Shown: positions 57,118 through 64,000 of the stretch, in pieces
How positions within the stretch are numbered: position 1 is the first letter of the stretch
Layout: each line of letters begins with the position of its first letter
Source: Saccharomonospora piscinae
GTDB lineage: Bacteria > Actinomycetota > Actinomycetes > Mycobacteriales > Pseudonocardiaceae
Direction: 5' to 3'
Assembly: GCF_005862235.1 (NCBI RefSeq)
Contig: NZ_VCEK01000004.1
Location: 62,001 to 126,000 of the forward strand
Length of the DNA stretch: 64,000 nucleotides
Program-made: the position numbers and the translations under genes
Notes under the pieces: model-generated
What the model was told of the DNA's origin: nothing
Databases searched by the model: none
The model's input: only the letters and a program-made list of their open reading frames with translations

Positions 57118-58305
57118 TCACCCGCGTGCCGACGGCGGGGCCGTCTCGCCGATGACGGCGATGGCGCGGTCCAGGTCCGCGTCGCTCAGGTCGGCGCGCG
57201 CGGTGAGCCGCAGCCGCGACACCCCGTCCGGCACCGACGGCGGGCGGAAACACCCCACGCGCACGCCCTGCTCGGCGCAGGCCGCGGCCCAGCGCACCGC
57301 CTCGTCCGGGCCGGGTGCCCGCACCGAAACGACGGCTCCGTCGGGGACACTCACCCCGAATCCGGCCTCACCCAGCCGTCCCGCCAGCTCGGCGGCCCTG
57401 CCGCGCACGCGGTCGGCAAGCTCGGGCTCCTCGCGCAGCACCCGCAACGCGGCGAGCGCGGAGGCCGTGGCGGCAGGGGCGAGCGCGGTGTCGAAGATGA
57501 AGCTGCGGGCGGTGTCGACCAGGTGCCGGATGACCCGGCGCGGGCCGAGCACGGCACCGCCCTGCGCGCCGAAGGACTTCGACAGGGTGACCGTGGTGAC
57601 CACGTCGGGCTCGGCGGCCAGTCCCGCCGCATGGACCGCGCCGCGGCCGCCCTCGCCGAGCACTCCGAGGCCGTGGGCGTCGTCCACCAGCAGGGCGGCC
57701 GACTGCCGCCGCACCACGGCGGCCAGCTCGCGCAGCGGGGCCAGGTCGCCGTCGACCGAGAACACGGAGTCGGTGACCACGAGCGCGCGCTCCCTGCGCC
57801 GCGTCGACAGGGCGTGCTCCACCGCCGCCGGGTCGCGGTGCGCGACGGCGGCGACGTCGGCGCGGGACAGGCGGCAGCCCTCGATCAGCGAGGCGTGGAT
57901 GTACTTGTCGGTGACGATCGCGGCCTCGCGCCCGGTCAGCGCGGTCACGGCGCCGAGGTTGGCCGTGAAGCCGGAGGAGAACACCAGTGCCGACTGGGCA
58001 CCGCAGAACCGGGCCAGCTCGTACTCCAGCTCGGCGTGCAGCTCGGTGGTTCCCGTGACGAGGCGGGACCCGGTGGCTCCGGCGCCCCAGCGCAGCGCCG
58101 CCGCCGCGCCCGCACCGGCGACCCGCTTGTCCCTGGCGAGCCCGAGGTAGTCGTTTCCGGCGAGGTCCAGCGCGGTTTCGTCGGCCAGCCGGTGCCGGAG
58201 CGTGCGCACCAGTCCCGCGTCGGCGCGCTGGGCCGCCGCGTCGTCGAGCCAGTCGAAGACGTGTTCCGGGGGTACTACCGTGCGAGAGGATCCGGGTGCG
58301 CTCAC
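57118..58305 (-). CDS. bioF: 8-amino-7-oxononanoate synthase
   Basis: 395 aa, alpha-oxoamine synthase family of PLP enzymes. NDYLGLARDKRV near 50, GSGS-like GATGSRLVTGTTELHAELE near 75, LLVDDAHGLGVLG near 205 and the PLP-lysine in TLSKSFGAQGG near 239. It condenses pimeloyl-CoA/ACP with alanine in biotin synthesis; a 2-amino-3-ketobutyrate CoA ligase role is the main alternative. No other biotin gene is nearby. The GTG start at 58305 is preceded at 6 nt by GAGACT (possible leaderless). Confidence 0.88.
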   Translation of the reverse strand: MSAPGSSRTVVPPEHVFDWLDDAAAQRADAGLVRTLRHRLADETALDLAGNDYLGLARDKRVAGAGAAAALRWGAGATGSRLVTGTTELHAELEYELARFCGAQSALVFSSGFTANLGAVTALTGREAAIVTDKYIHASLIEGCRLSRADVAAVAHRDPAAVEHALSTRRRERALVVTDSVFSVDGDLAPLRELAAVVRRQSAALLVDDAHGLGVLGEGGRGAVHAAGLAAEPDVVTTVTLSKSFGAQGGAVLGPRRVIRHLVDTARSFIFDTALAPAATASALAALRVLREEPELADRVRGRAAELAGRLGEAGFGVSVPDGAVVSVRAPGPDEAVRWAAACAEQGVRVGCFRPPSVPDGVSRLRLTARADLSDADLDRAIAVIGETAPPSARG

Positions 58306-58346
58306 GCTGGCAGTCTCGCACCGGGGCGGCGGAAGGAGCGAAGCAG

Positions 58347-59081
58347 GTGAACGAGCACGCGCGAGAGCTGGCGCCGATGCCCGACGACTGGCGCCGGGGG
58401 CTGGCGGTGGTGGCCCATCCCGACGACATGGAGTACGGCGCGTCGGGCGCGGTCGCCCGGTGGACCGGAGCCGGCAAGGAGGTGACCTACCTGCTCGCCA
58501 CCCGAGGTGAGGCCGGCATCGACGGCATGGCGCCGGACGAGGCGGCGCCGGTGCGGGAGCGGGAACAGCGGGCGAGCGCCGCCGAGGTCGGTGTGCGGCG
58601 GGTGGAGTTCCTCGACCACACCGACGGGGTGATCGAGTACGGGCTCGCGCTGCGCCGCGACATCACCGCGGCCGTCCGCCGTCACCGGCCCGAACTCGTG
58701 GTGATCACCAATCACCGGGACAGCTGGCCCGGCGGCGGCCTGAACATGGCCGACCACCGCCACGTCGGTCTCGCCGCGCTGGACGCGGTGCGCGACGCGG
58801 GCAACCGCTGGGTGTTTCCCGATCTGCTCACCGAGGGGCTGGCCCCGTGGCAGGGCGTGCGCTGGGTGGCGGTGGCGGCCTCGCCGATGGCCACCCACGC
58901 GGTGGACATCGGCGAGACCTTCGAGCAGGCTGTGGAATCACTGCGCCTGCACCGCGCCTACCTGGAGGGACTGGGACAGACGCCGGACGACGCCCGCCGG
59001 TTCCTGCGGGAGGTCGCCGAGGACTCCGGCCGCCGCGCGGGCTGTGAGCTCGCCACGGAGTTCGAGCTCATCAGCCTGTGA
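58347..59081 (+). CDS. PIG-L family deacetylase
   Basis: 244 aa from the GTG at 58347, with GGAAGGAG 8 nt upstream. Zinc motif AHPDDMEYGASG near 22-33 (H-P-D-D) and the third ligand in MADHRHVGLAAL near 135. The family includes MshB and Mca of mycothiol metabolism and LPS/GlcNAc deacetylases. With only the fold motifs visible, the substrate (a sugar or a mycothiol conjugate) is open. It is divergent from bioF. Confidence 0.88.
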   Translation: MNEHARELAPMPDDWRRGLAVVAHPDDMEYGASGAVARWTGAGKEVTYLLATRGEAGIDGMAPDEAAPVREREQRASAAEVGVRRVEFLDHTDGVIEYGLALRRDITAAVRRHRPELVVITNHRDSWPGGGLNMADHRHVGLAALDAVRDAGNRWVFPDLLTEGLAPWQGVRWVAVAASPMATHAVDIGETFEQAVESLRLHRAYLEGLGQTPDDARRFLREVAEDSGRRAGCELATEFELISL

Positions 59082-59108
59082 CGGCGCGACGGCCGGTGCC
59101 GTGCTGGA

Positions 59109-60434
59109 TCAGCGCGACACGGCGTCGCGACGCCCGCCGGAGCCCCTGCGGGGCGCGCGGCCTCGCGCCGGGCCAGGACGCCTGCGGGGCCCGGACGGGC
59201 GCGCGGACGGGTGTGCCCGCGCCCGCTCGACCACGGGAACGCCGCTGGGTGTGCGGGCGCCGGTGATCCGCGTGAGGTCCGTGTCGCCGGGCCGCACGAC
59301 CGCGTACTCGGGGCGCACGCCCGCCTTCTCGGTCATGCGCTTGACGGTGCGGCGCTGGTCCCGCGTCACCAGGGTCACCACGACGCCCGACGCGCCTGCC
59401 CGCGCGGTGCGGCCCGCGCGGTGCAGGTAGTCCTTGTGGTCGGCGGCCGGGTCGACGTGCAGCACCAGGCTCACGTCGTCGACGTGGATGCCGCGGGCCG
59501 CGACGTCGGTGGCCACGAGCACCGGCATGCTGCCGCTCTTGAAGTCGGCCAGGACCCGGTTGCGCTGTCCCTGCGTCTTACCGCCGTGGAGCGCCCCCGC
59601 GTTCACGCCGCTGGCGCGCAGCCGGGTGGTGAGCCGGTCGACGTGGTGCTTCGTCCGCACGAACAGGATCGTGCGTCCCTCCCGCGCGGCGATCTCGGTG
59701 ATGATGTCCTGCTTGTCGCGGTGCTCGACCTGGAGCAGGTGGTGCTCCATCGTGTCCACGCTGGCCGTCACCGGAGCCACGGAGTGTGTGACCGGGTCGG
59801 TGAGGTAGGAGTCGACCAGCGCCTTCACCGCGCCGTCGAGCGTGGCCGAGAACAGCAGCCGCTGTCCGGTGCGGGGAGTGAGGTCCAGGATCTCCCGCAC
59901 CTGCGGCAGAAAACCCATGTCGGCCATCTGGTCTGCCTCGTCGAGCGCGAGCATCTCGATCGAGTCGAGCGTGCAGGTGCCCTGCCGGACGTGGTCCGAC
60001 AACCGGCCGGGTGTGGCGATCAGCAGGTCCACGCCACGGTTGAACGCTTCGACCTGCCGCTGCATCGACATGCCGCCCACGGCGGTGCGGCACCAGAGCC
60101 CGGATGCCTTCGCCAGGGGAATGAGTGCGTCCGCCACCTGCATCGCGAGCTCGCGGGTGGGAACGAGAACCAGCGCCCTCGGGCGCCGGGGGGCCGCCTT
60201 GCCGCCCGACAGCCGCGACAGCAGCGCCAGGCCGAAGGCCAGAGTCTTGCCCGAGCCCGTCTGCGCGCGGCCGAGCACGTCGCGCCCTGCCAGCGCGTCG
60301 GGCAGCGTGGCCTGCTGGATCGGGAACGGGGAATGCATCCCCGCCCTGCGCAGCGACTGCTGCAGCGGCGCGGGGAGGTTCAGATCGGAGAAGGTGAGTG
60401 ACGACGCGCTGGCCGTCACGGAAGAAGATGTCAC
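59109..60434 (-). CDS. DEAD-box RNA helicase
   Basis: 441 aa. Q motif (FPIQQATLPDAL), Walker A AQTGSGKT near 57-64, DEAD box in LALDEADQM near 155-163, SAT near 190, TDVAARGIHVDDV near 315 and HRAGRTARAG near 345. A Pro/Arg-rich basic tail (about 390-441) follows. GTG start at 60434. It unwinds structured RNA, typically in ribosome assembly or cold adaptation. Its leader is unusually structured and may hide the ribosome binding site (listed separately). Confidence 0.93.
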   Translation of the reverse strand: MTSSSVTASASSLTFSDLNLPAPLQQSLRRAGMHSPFPIQQATLPDALAGRDVLGRAQTGSGKTLAFGLALLSRLSGGKAAPRRPRALVLVPTRELAMQVADALIPLAKASGLWCRTAVGGMSMQRQVEAFNRGVDLLIATPGRLSDHVRQGTCTLDSIEMLALDEADQMADMGFLPQVREILDLTPRTGQRLLFSATLDGAVKALVDSYLTDPVTHSVAPVTASVDTMEHHLLQVEHRDKQDIITEIAAREGRTILFVRTKHHVDRLTTRLRASGVNAGALHGGKTQGQRNRVLADFKSGSMPVLVATDVAARGIHVDDVSLVLHVDPAADHKDYLHRAGRTARAGASGVVVTLVTRDQRRTVKRMTEKAGVRPEYAVVRPGDTDLTRITGARTPSGVPVVERARAHPSARPSGPRRRPGPARGRAPRRGSGGRRDAVSR

Positions 60435-60493
60435 AGAGAAATGCCTCTCGGACGTGGCACGTCACAAGGAGGCCCGGCTGCCCGTACGGGCAG
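60435..60493 (-). promoter_or_regulatory. Structured 5' leader of the DEAD-box helicase
   Basis: Read on the minus strand: a 16-nt perfect palindrome CTGCCCGTACGGGCAG (60478-60493), a second inverted repeat GACGTG/CACGTC (60451-60463), then AGAGG, the likely Shine-Dalgarno (60444-60448), which can pair through AGAG with CTCT (60435-60438) just ahead of the GTG. The remaining bases up to about 60677 show no gene. Confidence 0.5.
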
Positions 60494-60677
60494 GCCGCGT
60501 GGTGCCGCGGTGGGCGTGACCAAGGACGAACCCGGCGCGCACAGGCGCCGCTGACAATCGACAGCACCGCATGGCGGGGTCGCCCTCGAAGGCGGTGCCC
60601 GGTCAGTCTACCCGAGGTGCCCGCGACCGCTCGGTCCGCCGGTGCGGGGCGGCCTTGCGCGCCGCCGGGGGCGCGGT

Positions 60678-60683
60678 CAGGCT
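60678..60683 (+). promoter_or_regulatory. -10 box (leaderless) of the FAD oxidoreductase gene
   Basis: CAGGCT ends 7 nt before the ATG at 60691. Confidence 0.4.
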
Positions 60684-60690
60684 GGCGCTC

Positions 60691-61806
60691 ATGCGCGTGA
60701 TCGTGATCGGGTCGGGTATCGGCGGCGCGTCGTGCGCCTACCACCTCGCGCGGAGCGGGGCCGAGGTCGTGGTCGTGGACGCGGCGACCGAGGGCGCGGC
60801 CACCGCGGCGGGGGCGGGCATCGTGAGCCCGTGGACGTCCCGCCGGGCGGGCGAGGCGGAACTGGAGCTGGCCACGACCGCGGCGGCGTATCACCGGAGG
60901 CTGGCCGACGAGCTGGCCGCCGACGGCGAGGTGGGCTCGTCGTTCGAGGTGGTGGGCGCGCTGGTCGTCTCCGCCGACGACGCCGACCTGGCCGCGCTGG
61001 GCGAGCGGCTGGCGGCGCGGGCGGCCCGGTGGCCCGAGATGGGTGAGGTGCGGCGACTCGACGAGGCCGCGGCCCGGGAGCGCTTTCCCGCGCTGGCCCG
61101 CGATCTCGGGGCGGTGCATGTCTCCGGTGGCGGCAGGGTCGACGGCGACGCGATCCGGTCGGCACTGCTGCGGTCGGCCGCGCGGCACGGCGCTCGGGCG
61201 GTGGAGGGCACGGCCCGGCTGGTGTGGTCCGCTGACCGCCTCGGTGGCGTGACGGTGGGCGCCGAGCGGATCGCGGGTGACGCCGTCGTGGTCGCGGCGG
61301 GCGCGTGGACACCGTACGTGCTCGCGCCGCTGGGTGTGCGGGTGCCCGTGGAGCCGCAGCGTGGGCAGATCAGCCACTTCGCGCTGCCCGGCACCGACAC
61401 CACCGCCTGGCCGGTGGTGCTGCCGCAGACGGGCCACTACCTCCTGGCGTTTCCCGGATCACACGTGGTCGCGGGCGCGACGAGGGAGACCGGTTCGGGC
61501 TTCGACCACCGGGTCACGGCGCAGGGCCAGCGGGAGGTGCTGGACCACGCGCTGCGGGTGGCACCAGGGCTGGCCGGGGCGACGTTGAGGGAGACCCGCG
61601 TCGGCTTCCGGCCCGCCACGCCCGACGGGCTGCCGATCATCGGTGCTCTCGACGGGTGCCCCGGCGTCGTGCTGGCGACGGGCTTCGGGCCGGGCGGGCT
61701 GACCGTCGCTCCGTACGCGGGCAGGCTCGCCGCGCAGGTGGCACTGGGTGAGGCGCCCGACACCCAGCTCGACGCCGTGGACCCGGCACGGTTCAGGGGC
61801 GCGTGA
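60691..61806 (+). CDS. FAD-dependent oxidoreductase (DAO family)
   Basis: 371 aa. FAD-binding VIVIGSGIGGASCAYHLA at 3-20, VVVVDA, and C-terminal GFRPATPDGLPIIGAL with LATGFGPGGLTVAPYAG near 330-348, the pattern of D-amino acid dehydrogenase/glycine oxidase/sarcosine oxidase-like flavoproteins. The substrate is probably an amino acid or N-methyl amino acid. It is convergent with yaaA, their 3' ends overlapping by 14 nt. Confidence 0.88.
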   Translation: MRVIVIGSGIGGASCAYHLARSGAEVVVVDAATEGAATAAGAGIVSPWTSRRAGEAELELATTAAAYHRRLADELAADGEVGSSFEVVGALVVSADDADLAALGERLAARAARWPEMGEVRRLDEAAARERFPALARDLGAVHVSGGGRVDGDAIRSALLRSAARHGARAVEGTARLVWSADRLGGVTVGAERIAGDAVVVAAGAWTPYVLAPLGVRVPVEPQRGQISHFALPGTDTTAWPVVLPQTGHYLLAFPGSHVVAGATRETGSGFDHRVTAQGQREVLDHALRVAPGLAGATLRETRVGFRPATPDGLPIIGALDGCPGVVLATGFGPGGLTVAPYAGRLAAQVALGEAPDTQLDAVDPARFRGA

Positions 61807-62545
61807 CGAGTTCCACCGCCGTGTCCCCGGTGCGTTCGCACTCCAGCCCGGCGGCCGTGGCCACCGACACGACGTCGTCGACGGTCGCCGGCTCACGTGG
61901 CGTGGTGGCCAGCGCGGCGGCCAGCCTTCCTTTGTGGGCCTTGTTGTGGTGGCTGACGGTCCTGCGGCGGCCCGACGGGTCCTCGGTGACCACGCGCGCG
62001 GTGACCGATCCCGGCACCCTGGCCAGGGCCGCGTACGGGCCGGACCGCAGATCGACCACCAGCTCACCGCCGTCGCCGAAGCGGGCCAGCGCGGGTTCGA
62101 GCACGGGCCGCCACCACGACCGCAACGACCCGAGACCCGGCAGTGCCGACCCGCCCGACAGGCGGTAGGCGGGGATCGGGTCGTCCGCTCGCAGCACGCC
62201 GAACAGGGCGGAGGCCACCGCCAGCCGGTGCCGGGCGCGCTCGCGGGCGGCACCACGCAGTGAGCGCGCGTCCAGCGTGTCGTAGAGCACGCCGGTGTAG
62301 CGCAGCAGCGCCGGTGTCGTGGGCGACGACCACAGCCGGGCGTTGCGCTCCACCTCGTCGCGCTGCCGCTCGGACAAGCCCAGCGCGGACAGGCTTGCCG
62401 GAACGTCGGCGGCGAGTTCCGCGAGCGCGTCCGCGAGCTTGCGCCGCGCGGGATTCAGCTCCGGCAGTGACAGCGCGTCGAGGTCCAGGCTGGGGCCGTC
62501 GCCACCCGGCGCCTTGGTCTCGGAGGGAGGAAGCAGCACGAGCAC
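61793..62545 (-). CDS. yaaA: YaaA family peroxide-stress protein (DUF328)
   Basis: 250 aa from the GTG at 62545 (LVLLPPSETKAPGG), the usual YaaA length. RYTGVLYDTLDARSL near 78, YRLSGGSALPGL near 122 and the VTEDPSGRRRTVSHHNKAHKGRLAAAL block near 188-215 are conserved; basic residues there are implicated in DNA binding. In E. coli YaaA lowers free iron during peroxide stress. TACGCT 6 nt upstream (62552-62557) indicates a leaderless start. Confidence 0.92.
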   Translation of the reverse strand: MLVLLPPSETKAPGGDGPSLDLDALSLPELNPARRKLADALAELAADVPASLSALGLSERQRDEVERNARLWSSPTTPALLRYTGVLYDTLDARSLRGAARERARHRLAVASALFGVLRADDPIPAYRLSGGSALPGLGSLRSWWRPVLEPALARFGDGGELVVDLRSGPYAALARVPGSVTARVVTEDPSGRRRTVSHHNKAHKGRLAAALATTPREPATVDDVVSVATAAGLECERTGDTAVELVTRP

Positions 62546-62551
62546 GGCGCG

Positions 62552-62557
62552 AGCGTA
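62552..62557 (-). promoter_or_regulatory. yaaA -10 box (leaderless)
   Basis: TACGCT on the minus strand, 6 nt ahead of the GTG at 62545. Confidence 0.5.
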
Positions 62558-62611
62558 GTTCGGCGAGCGGCTGACGCCGGCCGCCCCCGGACGGTCGGCG
62601 TCGCAGGTCAC

Positions 62612-62965
62612 TCATCCGTGGATCGCGATGCAGAACTCGTTGCCCTCCGGGTCGGCCAGCACGGTCCACGCGATGCCGGGGACCTCGTGCTCGGAGCGCA
62701 CGGTGGCCCCCAGCCCGACCAGCCGCGCCACCTCGGCACCCCGGTCGTCGGCGGTGAGGTCGACGTGGACCCGGTTCTTGCCCTGTTTGGGTTCCTCGAC
62801 GCGCTGCAGTGACAGCGAGGTGCCGCTCTCGTCCTGCGCGGACAGCACGAGCATCTCGCCCTCGAAGTCGACCGTCACCCGCCAGTCCAGGGCCGCGGTC
62901 CAGAACTCCGCCAGGGAACGCGGGTCGGCGCAGTCGATAGTGACGTTCTCCAGTACCAGTGCCAT
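62612..62965 (-). CDS. VOC-superfamily glyoxalase-like protein
   Basis: 117 aa, a single vicinal-oxygen-chelate module: VTIDCADPRSLAEFWTAALDW near 8-28, RVHVDLTADDRGAEVARLVGLGA near 65-87 and VLADPEGNEFCIA near 102-114. It corresponds to the small Glyoxalase_6-type proteins that are numerous in actinomycetes. Function unknown. The -10 box TAGCGT (62972-62977 on the minus strand) is 6 nt ahead of the ATG. Confidence 0.85.
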   Translation of the reverse strand: MALVLENVTIDCADPRSLAEFWTAALDWRVTVDFEGEMLVLSAQDESGTSLSLQRVEEPKQGKNRVHVDLTADDRGAEVARLVGLGATVRSEHEVPGIAWTVLADPEGNEFCIAIHG

Positions 62966-62971
62966 GGCGCG

Positions 62972-62977
62972 ACGCTA
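62972..62977 (-). promoter_or_regulatory. -10 box (leaderless) of the small VOC gene
   Basis: TAGCGT on the minus strand, 6 nt ahead of the ATG at 62965. Confidence 0.45.
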
Positions 62978-63098
62978 GCGGCGAGGTCCGACAAATCCCG
63001 GTTGCGGCCGCTCACGCCGTGCCGACTACCCTTCGAGAACACGTCACCGGCCCGGCTCACCGGTACTTTCCGTGCCAGACCACGCCAAGGAGAACACC

Positions 63099-64000
63099 GT
63101 GATCACCAGGATGTCGTCGCTGTTCCTGCGCACCCTGCGCGAGAACCCGGCGGACGCCGAGGTGCCCAGCCACACGCTGCTGGTCAGGGCCGGATACGTC
63201 CGGCGCGTCGCGCCGGGCGGTTACTCCTGGCTGCCGCTGGGGCTGCGGGTGCTGCGCAACATCGAGGCGATCGTGCGCGAGGAGATGGACGCCATCGGCG
63301 GCCAGGAGATCCAGTTCCCGGCGCTGCTGCCGAAGGAGCCCTACGAGGCCACGGGCCGTTGGAGCGAGTACGGGCCGAACCTGTTCCGCCTCGTCGACCG
63401 CAAGGGCGCCGACTACCTGCTGGGCCCGACGCACGAGGAACTCTTCGCCCTGACGGTGAAGGGCGAGTACTCGTCCTACAAGGACTATCCGGTGATCCTC
63501 TACCAGGTCCAGACCAAGTACCGCGACGAGGCGCGGCCGAGGGCGGGTCTGCTGCGGGGACGCGAGTTCGTCATGAAGGACTCGTACTCCTTCGACCTCG
63601 ACGACGAGGGGCTCGCCCGTTCCTACGCGCTGCACCGTGGCGCCTACCTGCGGATGTTCGACCGGCTCGGGCTCGACTACGTGGTCGTGGCCGCCACCTC
63701 GGGCGCGATGGGCGGGTCGGCGTCGGAGGAGTTCCTGGCCGTGGCCGACACGGGTGAGGACACCTACGTCCGCAGCACGGGGTCCGGCTACGCGGCCAAC
63801 GTCGAGGCCGTGGTGACGCCCGCCCCGCCGGAGCGGCCGGTGGAGGACAAGCCCGCCGCGCAGGTGCACCACACCCCCGACACACCCACCATCGAGACGC
63901 TGGTGGACTTCCTCAACACCCACGGAGCCGGGCGCACCTTCACCGCGGCCGACACGCTCAAGAACGTGCTGGTGAAGACCCGCCTTCCGGGTGAGACGGA
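63099..64000 (+). CDS. proS: Prolyl-tRNA synthetase, N-terminal part
   Basis: About 300 codons are visible from the GTG at 63099 (AAGGAG 6 nt upstream); the gene runs off the right edge. Class II motifs are clear: motif 1 near 45-75 ([24 protein letters not shown]), LLGPTHEE near 106, motif 2 [31 protein letters not shown] near 132-162, and the start of the editing (INS) insertion (about 225 onward), which marks the bacterial-type ProRS that removes mischarged alanine. The final third with motif 3 is outside the window. Confidence 0.96.
   Translation, partial: MITRMSSLFLRTLRENPADAEVPSHTLLVRAGYVRRVAPGGYSWLPLGLRVLRNIEAIVREEMDAIGGQEIQFPALLPKEPYEATGRWSEYGPNLFRLVDRKGADYLLGPTHEELFALTVKGEYSSYKDYPVILYQVQTKYRDEARPRAGLLRGREFVMKDSYSFDLDDEGLARSYALHRGAYLRMFDRLGLDYVVVAATSGAMGGSASEEFLAVADTGEDTYVRSTGSGYAANVEAVVTPAPPERPVEDKPAAQVHHTPDTPTIETLVDFLNTHGAGRTFTAADTLKNVLVKTRLPGET

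Noticed and set aside
59578-61437. A 619-codon minus-strand frame spanning the helicase 5' end, its leader and the FAD gene
   Set aside because: Overlaps real genes on both strands and has Arg/Pro-rich, domain-free sequence.

Overview
This is a very GC-rich, densely coded actinobacterial chromosome segment. Mycothione reductase, a WhiG-type sigma factor, a DUF2469 protein, GTG starts and TTGTCCACA-type DnaA boxes point to an actinomycete, most likely of the Pseudonocardiaceae; the family call is inference. The backbone ftsY ... amt-glnK-glnD ... ffh ... rpsP-khpA-rimM-trmD-rplS-lepB-rnhB ... yraN-comM-dprA-xerC ... rpsB-tsf-pyrH-frr-cdsA-rlmN ... dxr-rip1-ispG-GNAT-PBP-map ... mtr ... proS matches, from memory, the gene order of the mycobacterial Rv2921c-to-Rv2845c region. 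The window is therefore mostly conserved core genome.

Layout. 1-1.7 kb: an anhydro-MurNAc kinase and a truncated SSS symporter (cell-wall recycling), reading away from ftsY. 3.3-6.6 kb: IclR repressor divergent from malate synthase, then pxpA. 6.6-8.7 kb: PNPOx-like protein, FhuF-like Fe-S protein and RlmA-like methyltransferase. 8.8-12.9 kb: amt-glnK-glnD nitrogen operon under predicted GlnR boxes. 13-20.2 kb: ku, ffh, an amidohydrolase, two tandem CPBP proteases and an aldehyde dehydrogenase. 20.3-30.5 kb: ribosome, tRNA, secretion and DNA-processing genes ending in xerC and whiG. 30.4-38.2 kb: M23 peptidase, the rpsB-tsf and pyrH-frr-cdsA runs, a VOC protein, a methyltransferase and rlmN. 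38.2-46.7 kb: a scar region, then the MEP-pathway genes dxr and ispG flanking the site-2 protease, a GNAT protein, a penicillin-binding lipoprotein and map. 46.7-52.7 kb: a 3-hydroxybutyrate dehydrogenase/MHS transporter/PucR-type regulator cassette and a GntR-CynX-type transporter pair. 52.7-64 kb: mycothione reductase, cobyric acid synthase, trypsin-like protease, ElaA-like GNAT, bioF, PIG-L deacetylase, DEAD-box helicase, FAD oxidoreductase, yaaA, a VOC protein and the 5' part of proS.

No prophage, complete insertion sequence, CRISPR array, tRNA or rRNA was seen. I do not see a wholly new multi-gene system. The most interesting signals are regulatory or are scars: a DasR-like operator at the anmK start; two DnaA boxes in tandem before yraN and another near rpsB; a 12-bp inverted repeat bracketing the putative ffh promoter; a perfect palindrome at the start of the rpsB leader; a structured leader that could mask the Shine-Dalgarno of a DEAD-box helicase; a 23-bp tandem repeat fused to a DUF4143 ATPase remnant; and a Uma2-family nuclease gene that looks as if its catalytic middle was deleted in frame. 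At least a dozen genes have a -10 hexamer 6-8 nt before the start codon and probably make leaderless mRNAs. This also helped choose several starts.
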